Origin: Comamonadaceae bacterium
GTDB taxonomy: Bacteria; Pseudomonadota; Gammaproteobacteria; Burkholderiales; Burkholderiaceae_C
Length of the DNA: 39,590 nt
Assembly (NCBI GenBank): GCA_947453645.1
Contig: CANGHG010000003.1
Span: 1 to 39,590 of the forward strand
Reading direction: 5' to 3'
The position numbers were made by a program, and so were the translations under genes. Positions 1 through 6,094 of this stretch are shown here, piece by piece; the stretch's first letter is position 1; every line of letters begins with the position of its first letter. The notes beneath the pieces are model-generated. The model saw only the letters and a list, made by a program, of their open reading frames with translations, did no database searches and had not been told where the DNA came from.

Positions 1-706
1 AGGGGGTTTGCAGGCGTGAATCCACCAGCAGCAAATGGGGTTGGCGCGGGGTGCTCACGCCGCGCACATTCAACAAGGGGTTGTCTTCCAGCACGGTGCC
101 AATGCCCGAAAGCACCGCGCAAGCCCTGGCGCGCCAGTGGTGGCCGTCCAATCGAGCGGCCTCTCCCGTGATCCATTGGCTTTGGCCATTGAGCAAGGCG
201 GTTTGGCCGTCCAGCGACTGGGCCGTCTTCAGGCGCAGCCAAGGCGTGCCTTGGGTCATGCGCTTGAAAAAGCCCATGTTGAGTTCTGCACTCTGCTCGG
301 CCAACAAACCAACAGACACCGCCACGCCTGCGGCTTGCAGTTTGGCCAGACCTTGCCCCGCCACTTGCGGGTTGGGGTCTTGGATGCTGACCACCACCCG
401 CGCCACACCTGCTTGCAACAGGGCGTCACAACAAGGGCCTGTGCGCCCCTGGTGGCTGCAGGGTTCTAGCGTGACATAGGCGGTGGCACCCTGGGTGCTG
501 TGGCCACGCGCCTGCGCGTCACGTAGCGCCATCACCTCGGCATGCGCCTGACCAGCCGCTTGGGTGTGGCCTTGGCCCAGCAGCTCACCTTGTGCATTGG
601 TGATGACGCAGCCCACTCGGGGGTTGGGCGAGGTGATGAACAGCGCCTGCTCGGCCAAGGCCAAGGCCTGGGCCATGCGGGTGTGGTCGATGGGGGAATA
701 GGGCAT
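1..706 (-). CDS. ribD: RibD, bifunctional riboflavin biosynthesis deaminase/reductase (3' end outside window)
   Basis: Catalyses two early riboflavin steps in the cytoplasm: deamination of diaminohydroxyphosphoribosylaminopyrimidine, then NADPH-dependent reduction of the ribosyl side chain. The reverse strand from the ATG at 706-704 translates to MPYSPIDHTRMAQALALAEQ, followed by the deaminase signature: SPNPRVGCV near residue 26, the zinc-ligand and catalytic HAEV near residue 54, and PCSHQGRTGPCC near residue 82, which carries the other two zinc cysteines. The reductase domain begins around residue 145 (RLKTAQSLDGQ) and is cut by the window edge after about 235 codons. It follows the minor-pilin genes with a gap of about 42 bases. 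No clear ribosome binding site is visible before the ATG. Confidence 0.93.
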   Translation of the reverse strand, partial: MPYSPIDHTRMAQALALAEQALFITSPNPRVGCVITNAQGELLGQGHTQAAGQAHAEVMALRDAQARGHSTQGATAYVTLEPCSHQGRTGPCCDALLQAGVARVVVSIQDPNPQVAGQGLAKLQAAGVAVSVGLLAEQSAELNMGFFKRMTQGTPWLRLKTAQSLDGQTALLNGQSQWITGEAARLDGHHWRARACAVLSGIGTVLEDNPLLNVRGVSTPRQPHLLLVDSRLQTP

Positions 707-748
707 GCACAGATTATGGAGGGCCCAATTCAGGCCATCGGATGATGT

Positions 749-1144
749 TCATTGGCCCCAGCAAACTCCCGCCCCTGCTGAAGCGCCCTCCACCCCGCGC
801 TCCCCAGCCTGGTTGAGGGTGAGGGTGGCGCAAGCGTCCGACGTTTGCGACCCCGTGGGCTCGGCTTTCAAGACAAAGGCATCCGCTTGGCTTTGCAACT
901 GCAGTCGGTAGTGCAATTCAGCGCCTTGCCATACCGCCTCGGGCAAGTTGCTGGGGTAGCTGCCTTGTGTGCTGGCTGAGCGCTCCAGCCAAGCCGCTGC
1001 TTTGAGCAGCGCCACTTTGGCCAATGCGCGTTGGCTGCGTTGCTGCATGCCTTGGAATCTGGGCATGGCCATGCTGCTGAGCAGGCCGATCAAGGCCAAG
1101 GCCACCAGCAACTCCAGCAGGGTGAAGCCTTTGACCTGCCTCAT
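749..1144 (-). CDS. PilE/ComP-like type IV minor pilin
   Basis: Small type IV pilin, 131 residues, probably a minor subunit of the pilus or its priming complex. The N-terminus MRQVKG followed by FTLLELLVALALIGLLSS is a textbook class III leader: prepilin peptidase (PilD) would cut after Gly6 and methylate Phe, and Glu is present at mature position 5. The hydrophobic helix spans about residues 7-26. A C-terminal Cys pair (Cys105 and Cys128) could close a disulfide loop as in major pilins. The ATG at 1144 overlaps the previous stop as ATGA, so it is the last cistron of the five-gene pilin operon. Reading the frame further upstream only adds sequence antisense to nothing meaningful and lacks a pilin leader. 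Whether it is the major or a minor subunit cannot be told from sequence alone. Confidence 0.85.
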   Translation of the reverse strand: MRQVKGFTLLELLVALALIGLLSSMAMPRFQGMQQRSQRALAKVALLKAAAWLERSASTQGSYPSNLPEAVWQGAELHYRLQLQSQADAFVLKAEPTGSQTSDACATLTLNQAGERGVEGASAGAGVCWGQ

Positions 1145-1767
1145 GGCGACAAACTCAGCAGACGCTTGAAACCCGCCAGTGGCATGGGCACCGCCAACGA
1201 GGCTGCATGGCTGGGCGTGGGGTGCCACAAGGCCTGGGAGGCGAAGACTGCGTTTGGCGAGCCACCCTTGGCCAAGGCCGTGATGCGGTAAACAAAGGGC
1301 GCGCTTGCCGTGGCCAATTTGGTTTGCAAGGGCAGTACCTCCACCCAGTAGTAAACACTGGTGGTGTCCGATACCACCTGGGTTTGCGCTTGCGACAAAC
1401 GGCTGAGCCAATGCGTGAAGCTGTTGCTGTCTTCTCCCAAGGGTTTGCAAATGCCCGCCACGCAGTCGTTGGTTCCCAAGCGGGTTTGCAAGGTGGTCCA
1501 GGCTTTGGTGCTGTTGGGGAAAAACACCTGAGTGGCTTTGCTGCTGCCCGCCTGGTGGCGGCTGTCGCTGAGCGGTCCTTGGATGTCTTGCACCGCCCGC
1601 AGCAGCGCCGACTGGGTGGTGTGTTGCAAGGACCATCGTTGGCTGGCGCTTTGCCCAGAACCCTCTGCCAAGGCCAGGCCGCGCCACTCGGCCAAGAGCA
1701 TGACGCTGCCCATGAGTGACAAGGCCATGACCGTGGGCAATGCCAGGCCTTGTTGTTGGTGCTTCAT
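1141..1767 (-). CDS. PilX-like minor pilin
   Basis: 208-residue pseudopilin of the PilX/GspK type. The leader is MKHQQQG, and cleavage after Gly7 would expose LALPTVMALSLMG. Mature position 5 is Thr, not Glu. Lack of Glu5 is usual for PilX/GspK tip subunits, which supports the assignment. A periplasmic domain of about 175 residues follows, with a Cys pair (Cys102 and Cys107) in a short loop. It is coupled to its neighbours on both sides by ATGA overlaps (1764-1767 and 1141-1144), so the pilin genes are almost certainly one transcript. The family is known to sit at the pilus tip and prime assembly. The specific name rests on gene order and the leader rather than on strong domain identity. Confidence 0.75.
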   Translation of the reverse strand: MKHQQQGLALPTVMALSLMGSVMLLAEWRGLALAEGSGQSASQRWSLQHTTQSALLRAVQDIQGPLSDSRHQAGSSKATQVFFPNSTKAWTTLQTRLGTNDCVAGICKPLGEDSNSFTHWLSRLSQAQTQVVSDTTSVYYWVEVLPLQTKLATASAPFVYRITALAKGGSPNAVFASQALWHPTPSHAASLAVPMPLAGFKRLLSLSP

Positions 1768-2456
1768 GGTGAGTGGTGGCGCATGGCGGCCACCCCTCGC
1801 CATGCCAAGCCCTTGGCCATGGGGATACAAGGCGAGGACCCTGCTGCTTGTGGCGGCCCTTCTGCTTGGACTTGAACGCAACTCGCGACCCCGGTGACGG
1901 TCTGCCAGTCGATGACCTGCTCGGCGCTCACCCACTGCATCTGCAAGCTGTCGCCTGGCAGTGGCTGGGCATAGCGAAATTGAACCGCCGTGACACCATC
2001 GACCAAGGCCTGGTAGAGGCTGCCATCGCGCCAACTGTCTTTGCAGACCAGTTCTTGGCGGCTGCTGAGCATGAAGTCGTCCATCAACCAATACCAGTCT
2101 GAGGCCTGGTGCCCTTGGCAGTCTGCTGGGGTGAGGCTGCGCACCTGCGGCACTGACAATCCCTGGTCACTGCCTTGCAAGTCCACAGGCGGGGGCGACA
2201 AAGCTGCCTTGCCCTTGCTGTCAAACACCAACTCAGGCGCTGCGCCTCGCTGCACCCGTTCGCGCAACAGGTTCAAGCTGGTGTTCAAGCGCGCATGGGT
2301 GTCGGCTTGCGCTTGCAACTGACGGTGACTGGCTTGCAAGCAGGCAAACAAGGCAAAGGCGGCACACACCACCAACAGGGACAAGGCCATGCCCAACAAG
2401 GTTTGCGCCAAGGTGTGACCGCTTTGTGAGCGCTGAGCGTGGATCAAAGTGGCCAT
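1764..2456 (-). CDS. PilW-like minor pilin with unusual Gln at mature position 5
   Basis: 230 residues, a PilW-type minor pilin. From the ATG at 2456 the protein begins MATLIHAQRSQSG and then HTLAQTLLGMALSLLVV. Prepilin peptidase would cut after Gly13. The mature protein would start with His rather than Phe and carry Gln at position 5, where PilW proteins normally have Glu. The long periplasmic part contains several Cys residues. The C-terminal segment (VTAVQFRYA, then VASCVQVQ and AWRGVAAMR) has the layout of PilW tails. It overlaps the pilV-like gene by 13 bases and the pilX-like gene by ATGA. An alternative start at 2489 only lengthens the leader. No good ribosome binding site precedes either start, consistent with translational coupling. 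Confidence 0.75.
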   Translation of the reverse strand: MATLIHAQRSQSGHTLAQTLLGMALSLLVVCAAFALFACLQASHRQLQAQADTHARLNTSLNLLRERVQRGAAPELVFDSKGKAALSPPPVDLQGSDQGLSVPQVRSLTPADCQGHQASDWYWLMDDFMLSSRQELVCKDSWRDGSLYQALVDGVTAVQFRYAQPLPGDSLQMQWVSAEQVIDWQTVTGVASCVQVQAEGPPQAAGSSPCIPMAKGLAWRGVAAMRHHSP

Positions 2457-2935
2457 GTGGTTTGCCAACAGCGGTGTTGTTCGGGGCAAGCTGGGTCGCT
2501 AGCGCTTGGGGATGGGTTGGCGCGGCTGGGCCAGATTAAGGTCAGGCTGACGTTGGTCGGCAGACTGACTTGGGCAGGGCTGGTCAGTTTGGTTTCCAAC
2601 TGCGCTTTGGCGCCTGGGATGCGAAGCTGCATGTCTTGTTGCCACTCGGCTAAATTGGCTTGGGCCCATTGGCTGGGGTCACACGGCTGTGCGTGGCAAT
2701 TGGGGCCTTGAACCACCTCGCCCAACACCAGTTGGTAGCTCAGGGCCGCAGCGGGGTTGACTTGCATGCGTTGCCACAGGTCCTGCGCCAAACCCACGGC
2801 GTTTTGAAAAGCCAGTGCGTCGCGCTGGGCTTGCAGGGCCTGCCACTGCCAGTGCAGCAGCCCGACACCCAGGAGGTTGAGGACCAGCAAGGCGCACAGC
2901 GCCTCCAAGATGGAAAAGCCCCTAGAGCGGTTCAT
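2444..2935 (-). CDS. PilV-like minor pilin
   Basis: 163-residue type IV minor pilin. The start ATG at 2935 overlaps the fimT stop (ATGA). A TTG two codons upstream is possible but unnecessary. The leader MNRSRG followed by FSILEALCALLVLNLLGVG gives cleavage after Gly6, Phe at +1 and Glu at +5, all canonical. The segment after the helix (QAQRDALAFQNAVGLAQDL, then RMQVNPAA) matches the usual PilV pattern, in which a helix is followed by a residue stretch around RMxxNP. The C-terminus holds a Cys-rich tail (SDPACPEQHRCWQ). Position between fimT and pilW supports the name. Role: minor subunit of the pilus initiation and tip complex in the inner membrane and periplasm. Confidence 0.8.
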   Translation of the reverse strand: MNRSRGFSILEALCALLVLNLLGVGLLHWQWQALQAQRDALAFQNAVGLAQDLWQRMQVNPAAALSYQLVLGEVVQGPNCHAQPCDPSQWAQANLAEWQQDMQLRIPGAKAQLETKLTSPAQVSLPTNVSLTLIWPSRANPSPSASDPACPEQHRCWQTTWPL

Positions 2936-3450
2936 GTGCAACTGCCTGCGCTCACCACGCGCAGCCGCCCAGTGGTGTTGATGCAGATGCTGCGCACCAC
3001 GGCCTGAGAACCACGGGGCTGCACCACCAGGCGCAAACCACCCGCCACGGCTTCACCCAGGGGGGTGATGTCCAGGCTGTTTTGGCTGGGGTAGAGCTGC
3101 ACCTGCAGTTCACCAGCCAGTGGGCTGCTGAACAAGCTGCGTCCCGACTTGAAGGTCAATTGCCAGCCGCAACGCCAGTCGCCCGTGGGCAGGGGGGTGT
3201 TGAGGCAGTGGCTCAGGCGCTGCAATTGCAACAACTCGCCACGGCGCAGGGCTTGCAGCCTGGCGGACTGCAAGTCGCTGGCCCATGTTTGCACCGCAGC
3301 CTCTACCCGCAAGCGCCAAAACCATTGGCCCAAAGCTGGGGCAGCCAAGCTGACCGTGGTGGCACAGATGGCCAAGACCACGCACAGCTCGGCCAGGGTG
3401 TAACCCCCTTGGTGGGTGCGGTGGACAAAGAAAAATGGCAGCCGTTTCAT
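2932..3450 (-). CDS. FimT/GspH-family pseudopilin, first gene of the minor pilin operon
   Basis: 172 residues from the ATG at 3450. The leader MKRLPFFFVHRTHQGG is followed by YTLAELCVVLAICATTVSLA, with PilD cleavage after Gly16 and Glu at +5. The stretch QTWASDLQSARLQALRRGE and the beta-rich domain ending in RSICINTTGRLRVV are typical of FimT/GspH. In some species FimT proteins bind DNA during natural transformation; whether this one does is unknown. An in-frame ATG at 3459 is possible, but GAAG sits directly on it, while the ATG at 3450 has that purine run about 9 bases away. The 3450 start lies in the loop of a perfect hairpin (see 3435-3459). It is 81 bases downstream of nrdR on the same strand. 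Confidence 0.82.
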   Translation of the reverse strand: MKRLPFFFVHRTHQGGYTLAELCVVLAICATTVSLAAPALGQWFWRLRVEAAVQTWASDLQSARLQALRRGELLQLQRLSHCLNTPLPTGDWRCGWQLTFKSGRSLFSSPLAGELQVQLYPSQNSLDITPLGEAVAGGLRLVVQPRGSQAVVRSICINTTGRLRVVSAGSCT

Positions 3451-3459
3451 GGCTGCCAT
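3435..3459 (-). promoter_or_regulatory. Perfect 9-bp inverted repeat over the fimT start codon
   Basis: ATGGCAGCC (3435-3443) and GGCTGCCAT (3451-3459) are exact reverse complements separated by 7 bases. In fimT mRNA the loop would contain the ATG at 3450-3448, and the stem would absorb the neighbouring alternative ATG at 3459-3457 and part of the sequence between the purine run and the start. This could limit initiation on the pilin operon message. Chance coding redundancy cannot be excluded. Confidence 0.5.
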
Positions 3460-3531
3460 CTTCAAAGAAACAGGCTTGAACAGGCGGTGTTGCTGTACCT
3501 CCAACCGTGTGCGCTTTGCACACTGCAGGCT

Positions 3532-3981
3532 TTAGCGCCTGAACTCGTCCACCAGGGTTTTGAACTCGTCCACATCTTCAAAGCTGCGGTAAACACTGGC
3601 AAAACGCACATAGGCCACTTTGTCCAGTTTTTTCAGCTCCCGCATGACCAACTCGCCAATGCGGGTGGACGCCACTTCACGCTGCCCCAGGGTGAGCAAT
3701 TTGTCCTCGATGCGTTCAATGGCCAAGTCCACTTGCTCGGTGCTGACCGGGCGTTTGCGCAGCGCCAAGTTCAAGGAGCCCTGCAATTTGCGGCGGTCGT
3801 ACTCGATGCGCCGACCATCTTTTTTCACCACGGCGGGGTAGCTCACATCGGGCCGCTCGTAGGTGGTGAAACGCTTTTCGCAGTGACTGCACGAGCGACG
3901 GCGGCGAATCGAATCGCCTTCTTCGGACATGCGGGTCTCCATCACCTGGGTTTCCACATGGCCGCAAAAAGGACATTTCAT
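3532..3981 (-). CDS. nrdR: NrdR, ribonucleotide reductase transcriptional repressor
   Basis: 149 residues, full family length. The zinc ribbon is visible as CPFC (residues 3-6) and CSHC (31-34). It is followed by RFTTYERPD and the ATP-cone domain (about 49-139), with [16 protein letters not shown] at its start and [19 protein letters not shown] near the end. NrdR senses ATP/dATP through the ATP cone and represses ribonucleotide reductase operons. No reductase gene lies in this window, so its targets are elsewhere. It starts 6 bases after the glyA stop, an arrangement (glyA-nrdR) common in Burkholderiales. Confidence 0.97.
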   Translation of the reverse strand: MKCPFCGHVETQVMETRMSEEGDSIRRRRSCSHCEKRFTTYERPDVSYPAVVKKDGRRIEYDRRKLQGSLNLALRKRPVSTEQVDLAIERIEDKLLTLGQREVASTRIGELVMRELKKLDKVAYVRFASVYRSFEDVDEFKTLVDEFRR

Positions 3982-3987
3982 GACGGC

Positions 3988-5232
3988 TTATCCGTAGACC
4001 GGGAAACGGCTGGTCAGGGCGTGAACCTTGGCCCGCACCGCTGCGATGTGGGCTTCGTCGTGCGGGTTGTCCAGCACGTCGGCAATCAGGTGGGCCGTGG
4101 CACGAGCCTCCTCGTCCTTGAAACCACGCGTGGTCATGGCGGGGGTGCCAATGCGCACGCCGCTGGTGACCATGGGTTTTTCGGGGTCGTTGGGAATGGC
4201 GTTTTTATTGATCGTCATGTGGGCCGCGCCCAAGGCCGCTTCAGCCACCTTGCCGGTGATGTGTTTCGAGCGCAAATCGACCAACATGACATGGCTTTGG
4301 GTGCCGCCGCTCACAATGCGCAGGCCGCGCTCGGTGAGGGTTTGCGCCACGATTTGGGCGTTTTTCACCACCTGCTGTTGGTAGTCCTTGAAGCCGGGTT
4401 GCAGGGCTTCTTTGAAGGCCACGGCTTTGGCGGCAATGACGTGCATCAAGGGGCCGCCTTGCAGGCCAGGGAAGACGGCGCTGTTGATGGCTTTTTCATG
4501 CTCGGACTTCATGAGGATGATGCCCCCGCGCGGGCCGCGCAGGCTTTTGTGGGTGGTGGAGGTGACCACATCGGCGTGGGGCACCGGGTTGGGGTAGACG
4601 CCCGCGGCAATCAAGCCAGCGTAATGCGCCATGTCCACCAAAAAGATGGCGCCAATTTCTTTGGCCACTTTGGCAAAGCGGGCGAAGTCGATGTGCAAGC
4701 TGTACGCTGAAGCACCTGCGATGATGAGTTTGGGCTTGGTGGCACGGGCCTTGGCTTCCATGGCGTCGTAGTCAATTTCTTCTTTGGCGTTCAGGCCATA
4801 GCTCTCCACCTTGAACCATTTGCCCGACATGTTCAGCGGCATCCCGTGGGTCAGATGGCCACCTTCGGCCAAGCTCATGCCCATGATGGTGTCGCCGGGC
4901 GTCAAGAAGGCCAAAAACACCGCCTGATTGGCCGATGCGCCGCAATGCGGTTGCACATTGGCCGCTTCAGCGCCAAAAATTTGTTTCACGCGGTCGATGG
5001 CGAGTTGCTCGGCCACATCCACGTTGTCACAGCCACCGTAGTAGCGCTTGCCGGGATAGCCCTCGGCGTATTTGTTGGTCAGCTGCGAGCCTTGAGCGGC
5101 CATGACCGCAGGCGAGGCGTAGTTCTCGCTGGCAATCAGCTCAATGTGGTGCTCTTGGCGGGCGTTTTCCGCTTGGATGGCGGCCCACAGTTCGGGGTCG
5201 GCTTGCTCGACCAAGTGGTTGCGGTGGTACAT
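3988..5232 (-). CDS. glyA: GlyA, serine hydroxymethyltransferase
   Basis: 414 residues, typical length. A PLP enzyme converting serine and tetrahydrofolate to glycine and 5,10-methylene-tetrahydrofolate in the cytoplasm, the main one-carbon source. Landmarks include [15 protein letters not shown] near residue 30, [13 protein letters not shown] near residue 55 and the PLP-lysine motif [14 protein letters not shown] around residues 225-238. A good ribosome binding site (GGAGA) lies 7 bases before the ATG at 5232. It lies between a lytic transglycosylase gene (26-base gap) and nrdR (6-base gap), and the three are probably cotranscribed. No glycine riboswitch-like leader is visible, because the upstream gap is only 26 bases. 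Confidence 0.98.
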   Translation of the reverse strand: MYHRNHLVEQADPELWAAIQAENARQEHHIELIASENYASPAVMAAQGSQLTNKYAEGYPGKRYYGGCDNVDVAEQLAIDRVKQIFGAEAANVQPHCGASANQAVFLAFLTPGDTIMGMSLAEGGHLTHGMPLNMSGKWFKVESYGLNAKEEIDYDAMEAKARATKPKLIIAGASAYSLHIDFARFAKVAKEIGAIFLVDMAHYAGLIAAGVYPNPVPHADVVTSTTHKSLRGPRGGIILMKSEHEKAINSAVFPGLQGGPLMHVIAAKAVAFKEALQPGFKDYQQQVVKNAQIVAQTLTERGLRIVSGGTQSHVMLVDLRSKHITGKVAEAALGAAHMTINKNAIPNDPEKPMVTSGVRIGTPAMTTRGFKDEEARATAHLIADVLDNPHDEAHIAAVRAKVHALTSRFPVYG

Positions 5233-5258
5233 GAACAGTCTCCAGGAAATGAACAGGG

Positions 5259-6005
5259 TCAGGGGTTGATGGGTTCGATGGTGAGCACGCGTTTGCCGTT
5301 GGCCACATCTTTGATGCGCTGTTGTTCGGCCAACACTTTGTTGATGTAGCCGCCGTCTTCACCGCTGATGGCCGCGCCCACGTACTGGCGCAAACCAGCC
5401 TCCAAAGAGCCGTTGCGGTCTATGGCTTCGCGCAACACTTGGGCGCCCACGCGCAGGTTGGTGACCGGGTCGAAGGCGGCAAAGTCGCCGCCGTAGTCGT
5501 CGTATTTGTCGCTGTGCACATTGGTGCGCACTTGCATGAGGCCCTGAGCGCCTGCATTGCTTTGGGCAAACGGGTTGAAGCTCGATTCCACCGCCATGAC
5601 GGCCAAGATGAGCGAGGGTTCGAGCTTGTATTTGGGTCCCACCTCATAGGCTTCGGCCACCAAGGCGCTGAGAGGTTCAGGGGCCACGCGGTACTTGCGG
5701 CTGAGCCAAAACGCGATATTGGCTTGGTCTTTGGGGAGGTCTTCGGGGTCGGCAGCGGTGGCGCGGTCAATGGCCTCGGTGTTGCTGCTGAAGCTGAAAT
5801 CCAGGCCATGGCGGGTTTGCAGCCAGTCGATGAGTTCGACCTCGGCGGAAGAGCGCAAATCGGGCTTGGCACTGAAGATGATCATGAAGCAAAACACACC
5901 CAAGCCCAGCAAGGCCAAGCCACTGTGAGTGATGAGGAAAAAACCTTGGCCCACATCCAAAGCGAAAACACGTGCGCCATGGAGGACGGTTTGTAAAACT
6001 TTCAT
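5259..6005 (-). CDS. Membrane-anchored lytic transglycosylase (SLT domain)
   Basis: 248 residues. The N-terminal segment (about residues 21-46, [20 protein letters not shown]) is a membrane helix or uncleaved signal anchor. The C-terminal half (about 118-235) is a soluble lytic transglycosylase domain with the catalytic glutamate at residue 140 in [15 protein letters not shown], followed by AQGLMQV and NLRVGAQVL. Such enzymes cleave the MurNAc-GlcNAc bond of peptidoglycan, forming 1,6-anhydro-MurNAc. The middle part (50-110) has no recognised domain. The ATG at 6005 is preceded on the reverse strand by an AT-rich TAAAAT (6017-6012), which could be a -10 for a nearly leaderless transcript. It is probably cotranscribed with glyA. 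Confidence 0.88.
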   Translation of the reverse strand: MKVLQTVLHGARVFALDVGQGFFLITHSGLALLGLGVFCFMIIFSAKPDLRSSAEVELIDWLQTRHGLDFSFSSNTEAIDRATAADPEDLPKDQANIAFWLSRKYRVAPEPLSALVAEAYEVGPKYKLEPSLILAVMAVESSFNPFAQSNAGAQGLMQVRTNVHSDKYDDYGGDFAAFDPVTNLRVGAQVLREAIDRNGSLEAGLRQYVGAAISGEDGGYINKVLAEQQRIKDVANGKRVLTIEPINP

Positions 6006-6094
6006 ATGGATATTTTAAGCATTGCGCTCGTGCGCCCTGTCACAATAGCCATCTTTGCCCCTACCTGGGGCGCCACTTAACGATTTGAGCCGAC

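Noticed and set aside
749-1687. Longer version of the PilE-like protein starting at 1687
   Set aside because: The extra N-terminal part is antisense-free but out of frame with the PilX-like gene it overlaps; the pilin leader starts at 1144 with an ATGA overlap.
3507-3523. GTGTGC/GCACAC hairpin between nrdR and fimT as a terminator or NrdR box
   Set aside because: Only 6 bp, no T-run on either strand and no match to the AT-rich NrdR box pattern; probably chance.
3082-4710. Plus-strand frame of about 540 codons opposite fimT, nrdR and glyA
   Set aside because: Mirror frame of three confident genes; it crosses gene boundaries with no start signal.
5233-5258. Glycine riboswitch upstream of glyA (and lysine riboswitch upstream of lysC)
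   Set aside because: The upstream gaps are only 26 bases each, too short for an aptamer, and neighbouring coding sequence shows no such structure.
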